This document shows, in pieces, positions 52,740 through 60,109 of a stretch of 64,000 nt of DNA (position 1 is the first letter of the stretch; each line of letters starts with the position of its first letter). The notes under the pieces are model-generated. The model saw only the letters and a list, made by a program, of their open reading frames with translations, did no database searches and was not told the origin of the DNA. The stretch covers positions 124,001-188,000 of the forward strand of contig NZ_JAGPXX010000005.1 in NCBI RefSeq assembly GCF_018070345.1. Reading direction: 5' to 3'. The translations under genes were made by a program, and so were the position numbers. The stretch is from Streptomyces sp. F63. GTDB taxonomy: Bacteria; Actinomycetota; Actinomycetes; Streptomycetales; Streptomycetaceae.

Positions 52740-52808
52740 TCACTGGGGACCGGCGCGCCTGCTGCCAATAATCGTGGCGAACGAGAGCACGGGGGCAGTC
52801 TGGCACAT
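52740..52808 (-). CDS. Candidate leader peptide upstream of cimA
   Basis: ATG at 52808, TGA at 52740-52742, 22 residues including VLSFATIIGS. It has two consecutive ATT isoleucine codons, which are rare at this GC content, near Val and Leu codons. It is followed by stem-loops and an intrinsic terminator. The ribosome site is weak (AGGAAG lies far upstream), so translation is uncertain. Confidence 0.35.
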   Translation of the reverse strand: MCQTAPVLSFATIIGSRRAGPQ

Positions 52809-52860
52809 CCGCGCCCCGGCGCTTCTTCCTGTCTCAGGATGCGGTCAGTTGTCCGGAAAC

Positions 52861-52891
52861 CGCCGGTGGCACGGCATCCGTGCCACCGGCG
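52861..52891 (-). terminator. Terminator of ilvE
   Basis: CGCCGGTGGCACGG (52861-52874), loop CAT, CCGTGCCACCGGCG (52878-52891): a perfect 14-bp stem, 38 bases beyond the ilvE stop. Confidence 0.85.
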
Positions 52892-52929
52892 GAGGGCCTG
52901 CGGTATCCCCTCGCGGGGGCCGGTGCCGG

Positions 52930-54030
52930 TCAGCAGATGCGGTGCATCCAGTGGTGGGGGTCGGGGGCGGCGCCGGTCTGGATGTCGAGGAGCGCCTTGC
53001 GGAGCTGGAGGGTCACCTCACCGGGTTCGCCGTCCCCGACGGTCCAGTTGCCGCGGGCCGACTTCACCGAACCGACCGGGGTGATGACGGCGGCGGTGCC
53101 GCAGGCGAACACCTCGGTGAGGGAGCCGTCGGCGTTGCCGCTCCGCCAGTCCTCCACGGAGATGCGCTCCTCGGCGACCTCGTATCCGAGGTCGGCGGCG
53201 ATGCTCAGGAGGGACGCCCGGGTGATGCCGGGGAGCAGGGAGCCGGAGAGCTCGGGGGTGGTGATGCGCCGCTTGCCGTCCCGGCCGCCGTGGACGAAGT
53301 AGAGGTTCATGCCGCCCATCTCCTCGATCCAGCGGCGCTCGATGGCGTCCAGCCAGACGACCTGGTCGCAGCCCTGCTCGGCGGCCTGGGCCTGGGCGAC
53401 GAGGGAGGCGGCGTAGTTGCCGCCGGCCTTGGCGGCACCGGTGCCGCCGGGGGCGGCCCGGACGTACTCCTCGGAGAGCCAGACGGAGACGGGCTTCACG
53501 CCGCCGGGGAAGTAGGCGCCGGCGGGCGAGGCGATGACCAGGAAGAGGTACTCGTTCGCCGGGCGGACCCCGAGGCCGACCTCGGTGGCGAACATGAACG
53601 GCCGGATGTAGAGGGACTGCTCGCCCGTGCCGGGGACCCACGCCCGGTCCTGGGTGATGAGGGCGTCGACGGCGGCGAGGAAGAGCTCGGTGGGGAGCTC
53701 CGGCATGGCGAGGCGGCGGGCGGAAGCGCGGAAGCGCTCGGCGTTGGCCTCGGGGCGGAAGGTGGCGACGGAGCCGTCGGGCTGCCGGTACGCCTTCAGC
53801 CCCTCGAAGATGGTCTGCGCGTAGTGCAGCGTCATATTGGCCGGGTCGAGGGACAGCGGCGCGTACGGGACGAGTTCGGCGTCGTGCCAGCCGCGGCCCT
53901 CCGTCCACTTGATCGTCACCATGTTGTCGGTGAAGTGGCGGCCGAAGCCGGGGGCGGCCAGGATCGCCTCCCGTTCCGCGGTGGGCAGCGGGTGCGCGGA
54001 GGGCTTGAGCTCGATCGTGGGCGTCGTCAT
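52930..54030 (-). CDS. ilvE: Branched-chain amino-acid aminotransferase
   Basis: 366 residues, fold-type IV PLP enzyme. [54 protein letters not shown] (Schiff-base lysine), [24 protein letters not shown] and [18 protein letters not shown] are conserved blocks. It carries out the last step of Ile, Leu and Val synthesis and the first of their breakdown toward branched fatty acids. AAGGA lies eight bases before the ATG at 54030. A strong terminator follows. Confidence 0.96.
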   Translation of the reverse strand: MTTPTIELKPSAHPLPTAEREAILAAPGFGRHFTDNMVTIKWTEGRGWHDAELVPYAPLSLDPANMTLHYAQTIFEGLKAYRQPDGSVATFRPEANAERFRASARRLAMPELPTELFLAAVDALITQDRAWVPGTGEQSLYIRPFMFATEVGLGVRPANEYLFLVIASPAGAYFPGGVKPVSVWLSEEYVRAAPGGTGAAKAGGNYAASLVAQAQAAEQGCDQVVWLDAIERRWIEEMGGMNLYFVHGGRDGKRRITTPELSGSLLPGITRASLLSIAADLGYEVAEERISVEDWRSGNADGSLTEVFACGTAAVITPVGSVKSARGNWTVGDGEPGEVTLQLRKALLDIQTGAAPDPHHWMHRIC

Positions 54031-54375
54031 GTCTGCTGTCCTTCACCGTGAGTCGTGGCGGACCGCGCACTCGCCACCGGCGTTTGCAGGACGTCCGAGT
54101 TTCTCGCGAAGCGGCCGCTTCACCCGATTATCGCCAAGGGGGCCGGGGAGAGGAAACCGGTCGTCCGGGACCGGCGGGCACCGCGGACCGGGATCGATGG
54201 TCGCACCCCTGCACCGCGCTTGTCAGCGGCCCCGCCGCCGCGGGACCACACCCGGCCGGCCGGCGGGCGCCGCCGGGGCGTGCCGCGGAAGCTCCCCGGC
54301 GCGCCCGCGGCCCCCCTTCCGGCGCGGGAACGGGCGCCGCGGACGGCGGAGTCGGGACCTCCCGGGCGGAAGGGG
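54031..54375 (-). other. Intergenic region between leuB and ilvE
   Basis: 345 bases without a gene. A perfect 14-bp palindrome GAAGCGGCCGCTTC lies at 54108-54121, ~78 bases before the ilvE start. A leftward GATAAT (about 54128-54133) could be the ilvE -10, without a good -35. The rest, next to leuB, is extremely GC-rich with several imperfect stems that may end leuB transcription. Confidence 0.4.
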
Positions 54376-55419
54376 TCAGCCGGCGACCCGGCCGGCCAGG
54401 GCGTCGCCGATCTCGTCGGTGGTGCGGGACCGCCCGGGGCCACGGGCCGCGAGGTCCTCGGCCACGGCCGTCTCGATCCGGGCCGCCTCCGCGCCGTAGC
54501 CGAGGTGCTGCAGGAGCAGGGCGACGGAGAGGACGGTGGCCGTGGGGTCGGCCTTGCCCTGCCCGGCGATGTCGGGGGCCGAGCCGTGGACCGGCTCGAA
54601 CATCGACGGGAACGCGCCGGTCGGGTTGATGTTGCCGGAGGCCGCCAGGCCGATGCCGCCGGTGACGGCCGCCGCGAGGTCGGTGAGGATGTCGCCGAAC
54701 AGGTTGTCGGTGACGATCACGTCGAACCGCTCGGGCTGGGTGACGAAGAAGATCGTCGCCGCGTCGACATGCAGGTAGTCGGTGGTGACCTGCGGGTACT
54801 CCGCCCCGACGGCGTCGAAGACCCGCTTCCACAGATGGCCGGCGTGGACCAGCACGTTGTTCTTGTGGACGAGGGTGAGCTTCTTCCGCGGCCGGGCGGC
54901 GGCCCGCTCGAAGGCGTCGCGGACCACCCGCTCCACCCCGTACGCGGTGTTCAGGCTGACCTCGGTCGCCACCTCGGCCGGCGTGCCGGTGCGCAGGCTG
55001 CCGCCGTTGCCGGTGTAGGGGCCCTCGGTGCCCTCGCGGACGACGACGAAGTCGATGTCCGGGCGGCCGGCCAGGGGCGTGGCCGTGTTCGGGAAGAGCT
55101 TCGAGGGGCGGAGGTTGATGTGGTGGTCGAAGGCGAAGCGCAGCTTCAGCAGCAGCCCCCGCTCCAGTACGCCGGAGGGCACGGACGGGTCGCCGATGGC
55201 GCCGAGCAGGATGGCGTCGTGGCTCCTGAGCGCCTCCAGTTCGCCGTCCGGCAGCGTCTCGCCGGTGGCGTGCCAGCGCCGGGCGCCCAGGTCGTACTGA
55301 CGGGACTCCAGCTTCACATCCTGGGGGAGCACCGCGGTCAGGACCTTCAGGCCCTGTGCCACGACCTCCCCGCCGATGCCGTCACCGGGGATCACTGCGA
55401 GATCGATGCTGCGAGACAT
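54376..55419 (-). CDS. leuB: 3-isopropylmalate dehydrogenase
   Basis: 347 residues from the ATG at 55419 ([20 protein letters not shown]). [57 protein letters not shown] and the NAD-binding [17 protein letters not shown] with [15 protein letters not shown] fit the actinobacterial type. It oxidises and decarboxylates 3-isopropylmalate. No ribosome site is obvious, but a promoter ending seven bases before the ATG indicates a leaderless mRNA. ilvE lies downstream after 345 bases. Confidence 0.95.
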   Translation of the reverse strand: MSRSIDLAVIPGDGIGGEVVAQGLKVLTAVLPQDVKLESRQYDLGARRWHATGETLPDGELEALRSHDAILLGAIGDPSVPSGVLERGLLLKLRFAFDHHINLRPSKLFPNTATPLAGRPDIDFVVVREGTEGPYTGNGGSLRTGTPAEVATEVSLNTAYGVERVVRDAFERAAARPRKKLTLVHKNNVLVHAGHLWKRVFDAVGAEYPQVTTDYLHVDAATIFFVTQPERFDVIVTDNLFGDILTDLAAAVTGGIGLAASGNINPTGAFPSMFEPVHGSAPDIAGQGKADPTATVLSVALLLQHLGYGAEAARIETAVAEDLAARGPGRSRTTDEIGDALAGRVAG

Positions 55420-55426
55420 GCCCGGC

Positions 55427-55455
55427 ACCCTACTCCGCGTCCCAGCCCATGACAT
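55427..55455 (-). promoter_or_regulatory. Leaderless promoter of leuB
   Basis: ATGTCA (55455-55450), 17 bases, TAGGGT (55432-55427), then seven bases to the leuB ATG on the minus strand. Four of six -35 bases match TTGACA. Confidence 0.6.
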
Positions 55456-55514
55456 GGGGAGTCCACGATGCGGTCATCGTGTGGCGGGCGGACACGGGGT
55501 GCGGACCGTGTCCG

Positions 55515-55655
55515 TCAGTGGTCGTGGCCGGTGGCGCCACCGTTGTCCCGGCGGTCGAGGGCGCGCTGGAGGGCCGCGGCGGCCTCCTGCCGGGCGGTGC
55601 TGTCGGCGGTACGGGAAGCGGTGCGGCGGCGGGCTCGGGTCGCGGTCGCGTTCAT
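55515..55655 (-). CDS. 46-aa basic/helical small protein
   Basis: From the ATG at 55655: MNATATRARRRTASRTADST, then ARQEAAAALQRALDRRDNGG and ATGHDH. It has an Arg/Thr-rich basic start followed by an amphipathic Ala/Arg helix. GGAG lies ten bases upstream, and two copies of a GTAGGAAG element ~150-220 bases upstream suggest its own promoter. It is too short for domain assignment. It lies upstream of leuB in the same direction. Confidence 0.5.
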   Translation of the reverse strand: MNATATRARRRTASRTADSTARQEAAAALQRALDRRDNGGATGHDH

Positions 55656-55808
55656 GGGGGCACATCTCCAATGCGGGAGGGGAACGGAAGGCACGAAGGG
55701 GTGCGGGGAGCGCGGGGATCACCGGAGAGGGGCGGGGGGCAACGGCGTGCGGCAGGGATCGCCTGCGAGGCACGGCCCGCGTCCGCCGGTCGCTCGATCA
55801 GCGACAAG

Positions 55809-55873
55809 CTCGGCTTCCTACAACGCTAGGACAGCCGGGCCGCGCTGTCTCCACAATTACTCGGACTTCCTAC
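55809..55873 (-). repeat. Direct repeat GTAGGAAG(T)CCGAG in a promoter region
   Basis: On the minus strand GTAGGAAGTCCGAG (55873-55860) and GTAGGAAGCCGAG (55821-55809), 51 bases apart start to start, the second lacking one T. Between them stands TAGCGT, a possible -10. This looks like a regulatory array for the small gene to the left. Confidence 0.5.
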
Positions 55874-55949
55874 TATCTGAGACGGCGAACTCCGCACCGC
55901 GACGGGCGGAAAGCCCTCGGCCGCCTTCCCCGGCCGGGCCCCGGCCGGT

Positions 55950-58900
55950 TCAGCCCGCGCCGGCGGCCGCCGCGCCGCTCCCCGTGCCCGCGGCCGGGGC
56001 CCGGGCGGCGATCCTCAGCTCTCTGCGCTCGGTGACGCCGTTCACGCTCACCGCCAGCACCACGGTGGCCGGGCGCAGCGCCGTGAACGTCCCGGTCACC
56101 GGGTCGTACGCGGCGGCGTGCCGCGGCCGGGCCCCGTCCGGGGATCCGATGCGCAGATTCGGGGAGCCGGTCCAGTCCGCGCTCACCGGGAAGCCCACCG
56201 GGACCTCCCGCGCCGCGCTCCCCTCCCCCTGCGTCACCGCGGCGGTGATCCGGGCCGTCTCCCCGGCGGGCAGCGCGGCCGGGCCGTCCAGGCGCAGGCC
56301 GTCGACGTGGGGACGGGTGCGGACGGAGATCCAGTCCGGTCCGCCCTCCCACGGCCGCTGCCGCGCCCGGGCCTGCTCCGCCTGCGTGACCCGGTCGACG
56401 CCCACGGTGGACCAGCCGCTGAACCCGCCCCGGCCGGGCGGAGCGGCGGGCGCCTTCCCGGAGTTGCCGTTCACGAGATACGGAACCCCGTCGACCCGGG
56501 AGGCGTGGAAGACACCGGCGTGGGCTCCGATGACGGCGGCCCCCTTGCCGCTGGTGCGGCGGAAGTCCGCCAGCCAGTGCTCCAGCAGGGCGGCCTCCTT
56601 GCGGTCGGCCAGCTCCGAGGCGCGCTGCGGGGTGGGGTCGCGCGGCGGTACGTGCTGGACGACGATCACGGAGCCGGTGCCCGGGTCGGCGGCCGCCCGT
56701 TCCAGCTCGGCGCGGAGGGCCCGCACCTGCGCGAGGCCGCCGCCGCGGACGGTCAGCCGGGAGGTGTCGAGGGTGATGAACCGGGTGCCCCGGTGGTCGA
56801 ACACCCGGTGCCCGGGCCCGAACTCCTCCTCGAAGAGGTCGATGGAGCCGCCCATGACCTCGTGGTTGCCCGGCACATAGACCCAGGGCACCGCGCCGCC
56901 GAGCTCCTCCTCCAGGACCCGGCGGGCGAGGGCCAGATCCGGGGGCGAGCCCTCGTCCACCAAATCCCCGTTGACCAACAGCAGTCCGGGGCGGGACGCC
57001 CTGATCTCGCGGAGGGTGCGCCGGGTCTGCCGGACCAGCGGGCCGTCCGGTTCCCGGGCGGTGAACTGGGCGTCGGAGAGCACCGCGAACCGCCAGTCGC
57101 GGCGGCCGGTCTCCGCCGCGCCCGCGATGAGCCGATCCGGCACCGGCTCCGCCGCGGGGAGCTCGATGTCCGGCGGTACCCGGGCGGTCAGGCCGTCGAT
57201 GACGATCTCCCCGGTGTACTGCTTCAGCGGGTCGGTCTCGGCCACGTAGAAGCGGCGCACCCGCAGCGGGTGGACGGTGCCCGGCGGCACCGCGAACTCC
57301 ACCTCGCGCCAGCCGCTCCAGGTGATGAACGGTCCGCGGAGCACCAGGCTCGTGTCCTGCGCGTCGACCAGATGGAGCGAGGGCCAGGCCCCCTTGCCGT
57401 CCCCCTTGATCCACAGCCGGAAGGACTGCGGCTGCCCGGTGACGGGGATGCGCGCCGGCGGGTTGGCGTAGGCGGCACGGGTGGCGGTGGAGCGCGTGAA
57501 GTCGTAGCTCAGCCGCAGTCCGGTGCCCTCGCGCCCGCCGGGGTCGGGGGCGACCGATCCGGCGGCGCGGGCCTGGGAGAACGTCCAGTCGCCGGCGTCG
57601 TCGAAGCCCGCGATCCGCCGTTCCTCCAGGCCGACGGTGACCCCGATGACGGCCGTGCGGCCCCGCACCGTCGCCTCGATCCGGCCGGAACCGCCCCCCG
57701 CGCGGGCGGCCACGGTGAAGGAGCCGCGCCCGTCGGGGGTGACGGAGAACCGTGAACGGTCGTACTCCAGACGGACGTCGGCCGGTTCGACGGGGGCCTC
57801 GCTGCCGTGCGCGTCCAGGCCGGTGAGGCCGAAGGTGCCGGTCGCCGCGGAGTCCGCCAGACCGACCCGGGGGGTGGTGGGGACGATCCGCCGGAGGGGG
57901 CCGATCACCTCCAGCCCCACCGAGCCGCGCGCGCCGCCGAGCCGGGCCGACACCTCGGCGCGGCCGGGACGGCGGGCCGTGAACACCCCGTGCCCGTCGA
58001 CCCGGCCCGCTCCGCCGGAGCGGACGTGCCAGTGCGGCCGGCCGGCCGCGGGTCCGTAGGTCTCGTCGTGGCCGGTGGCGCGCAGGGCGCGGGTGAGGCC
58101 GGGGAAGACGCGGTCCGGCCGGCCGCCGAGGACCGGGCCGGTGGTGGGCGCGGACTCCGGGGTGGTGGCCGTCTCCACCCGGAATCCGGTGGTCCGCCCG
58201 CTGCCGGCCGGCGCGGTGACGGCGAGACCGTTCGGCACCGGGCGTTCCGCGCCGTCCGAGGGGCTGTTCTCCACCCGCGGCCGGGCGGCCCCGGGTTGGC
58301 GCGCGAGCAGGGTGGAGGAGCCGCCGCCGTCGAGGTTGAGCGCGTTGTGGGCGCCCAGCTCCTTCATCATCAGGGCGAGTTCGGTGAGGGTGACACCGCC
58401 GCTGTCGGCCTGCCGGCCGTCCAGGGTGAGAACGTGGAGGGTGCTGCCGTCACGGGAGAAGCCGACGGCGGTGCGGGGGGCGGTGGCGTTGTTGGGCCTG
58501 CCCTCCCAGTTCTGCGGCTCGCCGTCGACCACCAGCAGGCCCCGGCTGCCGACGGCCGTGCGGGGGACCGGGCCGCCGTCCGTCCGGGGCGCGTACGCCA
58601 CGTCGACGGGATCGCCGGGCCGCAGTGCGGCCAGGGCGTCCGCGCCGGCGTCCCGGCCCAGCAGGACGGTGGTGCCGTCCGGGACGGGACCGCTGCCGGG
58701 CCCGTCACCGGCCGAGCGGACCCGGCCGTCCACCAGGACCACCTCGGTGACCCGCTCCGCGCCGGGCACGGTGAGCGCCCGGTCGGCCCCGCCCCACTGC
58801 GGCGTGTAGAGGCCGATGCCGTCCTCCGGCACCCGGGCGGCGTTGTACGCCCCGAGGGCGCGGGAGCCGCCGGGGAGGGTGACCGTGCCGTCGAAGTACA

Positions 58901-59597
58901 GGCCGAGGATGCGGCCTGCGGCTCCCGGGCCGAACCCGGCCACCACGTGGTGGTCCGCGGTGCCGGAGTGGGTGAGCCGGCCCTCCCGGATGCCGGGGCC
59001 CAGCGGCGCCCCCGTCGCGTCGATGTCGAAGAAGTCCGCGTTGATCGCGGCGACGGTACGGCGGCCCGGGCCCGGGTCGTGCGCGGCGACCTGCTCGGAG
59101 ACCGTGGCGCGCCGCGAGACCTCCCCCGGGGAGAGGTAGTCCACGCGGGCCCCTCCGGTGAGGTCGACGGTGAGCGCGTCGGCGCGCAGCCATTTCCCGG
59201 GCGTCAGCCGGTCGAACGAGGTCAGTTCGACCCCGGGTGCGACGGGCCGGGTGCTGCGGGCGGTCTCCACCGCCTCCACCGCCTCCGCGCCGGCCGCCTC
59301 ACGGGCGCCGGCGGTGGCCGCCGCGCCACCGGACGGGCCGCGGGCGGGCGGCGGCGCGACCGGCCGGAGGACGCCTGCCGGGGACACGGGCCGGGGATCG
59401 GTGTCGGAAGCGGAAGCCGTGGTGGTGTCGGAAGCGGAAGCCGTGGTGGTGGCGGAAGCGGAAGCCGTGGCGGTGGCGGGCGGTACGCCGCCGAGGAGCA
59501 GCGCGGCGGTGGTGACGAGGACCGCGGCGGCACCCCGCCGCTCCCCCGGCCGGCGTCTGCGGCGGTGTCCCCCGGTGCGGAATGCGGCGAACGGCAT
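55950..59597 (-). CDS. Secreted multidomain phosphodiester glycosidase / metallophosphoesterase
   Basis: 1215 residues from the ATG at 59597 (AGGGGG four bases upstream). A basic signal peptide (HRRRRRPGERRGAAAVLVTTAALLLGG, cleavage near ATA) and Ser/Thr/Ala-rich linker lead to a NAGPA-type domain (about 140-470: AAINADFFDIDATGAPLGPGI, TELALMMKELGAHNALNLDGGGSSTLLA). Ig-like and carbohydrate-binding-like beta domains follow (about 490-830). A calcineurin-like phosphoesterase domain is at about 840-1090 (RFAVLSDAQFTA, LLLVNGDLVDEG, VPGNHEVMGG, VVQHVPPRDP, IGAHAGVFH), then a final Ig-like region. It probably attacks sugar-phosphodiester polymers outside the cell; the substrate is unknown. Confidence 0.85.
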   Translation of the reverse strand: MPFAAFRTGGHRRRRRPGERRGAAAVLVTTAALLLGGVPPATATASASATTTASASDTTTASASDTDPRPVSPAGVLRPVAPPPARGPSGGAAATAGAREAAGAEAVEAVETARSTRPVAPGVELTSFDRLTPGKWLRADALTVDLTGGARVDYLSPGEVSRRATVSEQVAAHDPGPGRRTVAAINADFFDIDATGAPLGPGIREGRLTHSGTADHHVVAGFGPGAAGRILGLYFDGTVTLPGGSRALGAYNAARVPEDGIGLYTPQWGGADRALTVPGAERVTEVVLVDGRVRSAGDGPGSGPVPDGTTVLLGRDAGADALAALRPGDPVDVAYAPRTDGGPVPRTAVGSRGLLVVDGEPQNWEGRPNNATAPRTAVGFSRDGSTLHVLTLDGRQADSGGVTLTELALMMKELGAHNALNLDGGGSSTLLARQPGAARPRVENSPSDGAERPVPNGLAVTAPAGSGRTTGFRVETATTPESAPTTGPVLGGRPDRVFPGLTRALRATGHDETYGPAAGRPHWHVRSGGAGRVDGHGVFTARRPGRAEVSARLGGARGSVGLEVIGPLRRIVPTTPRVGLADSAATGTFGLTGLDAHGSEAPVEPADVRLEYDRSRFSVTPDGRGSFTVAARAGGGSGRIEATVRGRTAVIGVTVGLEERRIAGFDDAGDWTFSQARAAGSVAPDPGGREGTGLRLSYDFTRSTATRAAYANPPARIPVTGQPQSFRLWIKGDGKGAWPSLHLVDAQDTSLVLRGPFITWSGWREVEFAVPPGTVHPLRVRRFYVAETDPLKQYTGEIVIDGLTARVPPDIELPAAEPVPDRLIAGAAETGRRDWRFAVLSDAQFTAREPDGPLVRQTRRTLREIRASRPGLLLVNGDLVDEGSPPDLALARRVLEEELGGAVPWVYVPGNHEVMGGSIDLFEEEFGPGHRVFDHRGTRFITLDTSRLTVRGGGLAQVRALRAELERAAADPGTGSVIVVQHVPPRDPTPQRASELADRKEAALLEHWLADFRRTSGKGAAVIGAHAGVFHASRVDGVPYLVNGNSGKAPAAPPGRGGFSGWSTVGVDRVTQAEQARARQRPWEGGPDWISVRTRPHVDGLRLDGPAALPAGETARITAAVTQGEGSAAREVPVGFPVSADWTGSPNLRIGSPDGARPRHAAAYDPVTGTFTALRPATVVLAVSVNGVTERRELRIAARAPAAGTGSGAAAAGAG
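59401..59472. repeat. Three 24-bp coding tandem repeats
   Basis: Units 59401-59424, 59425-59448 and 59449-59472, the third with two changes. They encode repeated TASASDT-like steps in the linker just after the signal peptide of the large secreted enzyme. Confidence 0.9.
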
Positions 59598-60052
59598 GGA
59601 TCCCCCTGCCCTGGACGGTCGTTCCCGGTTGTGGTGCCACGGAAGTGCGGTCGTTCGGTCACGCGGGGTGGTGCCGCTCTCCAGGCTGCCGCCGGAGGCG
59701 GCCGGTCCGCCAGACGCCGGATCGGGCGGATCGGCGAACAGCGGGTTGACGGATCCGCCGCGGACCGTGACCGGACGGCCGAGGGCCGCCGGGTGAGCCG
59801 GGCGGCGGGACAACCCCGTTCCAGCGCGCGGGAGTCCGGGCCGCGCGAAGCCGGACTCCGGCTGAGCCGCGGCCCTCCTCGGGAACGCCGGACCCGGCCC
59901 GCCGGTGATCCCGCCACCCGGCCACGGTCCGGGGCACGGCCGCGGGTCCGGGGGGAGCGGCGTCCGGGGCGCGGCCGCGGGCCCGGCTCGCGGTCAGGCT
60001 CCGTGATGTGGCCGCCGGAGGAGACCCGGGCAGTGGCCGCGCCGTCCGCGCC
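59598..60052. other. Non-coding spacer upstream of the secreted glycosidase gene
   Basis: About 450 extremely GC-rich bases. Open frames here lack family features and ribosome sites, so I see no gene. It must contain the promoter of the leftward gene, but I found no convincing -10/-35 pair. Confidence 0.5.
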
Positions 60053-60091
60053 GGGGCCCCGCACACCCGGGCAGGGGATGTGCGGGGCCCC
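60053..60091 (-). terminator. Terminator of pruA
   Basis: GGGGCCCCGCACA (60053-60065) pairs perfectly with TGTGCGGGGCCCC (60079-60091), 19 bases after the pruA stop. Confidence 0.8.
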
Positions 60092-60109
60092 ACGGCCGCT
60101 GCCGGGCGC

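Larger units (their letters stand above)
52523..52929 (-). other. Leader region of cimA
   Basis: 407 bases between ilvE and cimA. From right to left it holds the ilvE terminator (52861-52891), a candidate 22-codon leader ORF (52740-52808), a CCGCTG/CAGCGG stem-loop (about 52704-52738), an intrinsic terminator with six T (52653-52680) and the ribosome site. The order resembles a transcription attenuator. Confidence 0.5.

Noticed and set aside
52690-52740. T-box riboswitch in the cimA leader
   Set aside because: GAACCGCGG superficially resembles part of the T-box sequence, but the essential TGGN bulge and a specifier-loop helix are missing.
59401-59472. Regular 24-bp units as a CRISPR array
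   Set aside because: Units are directly adjacent with no spacers and lie within a coding frame; no cas genes in the window.
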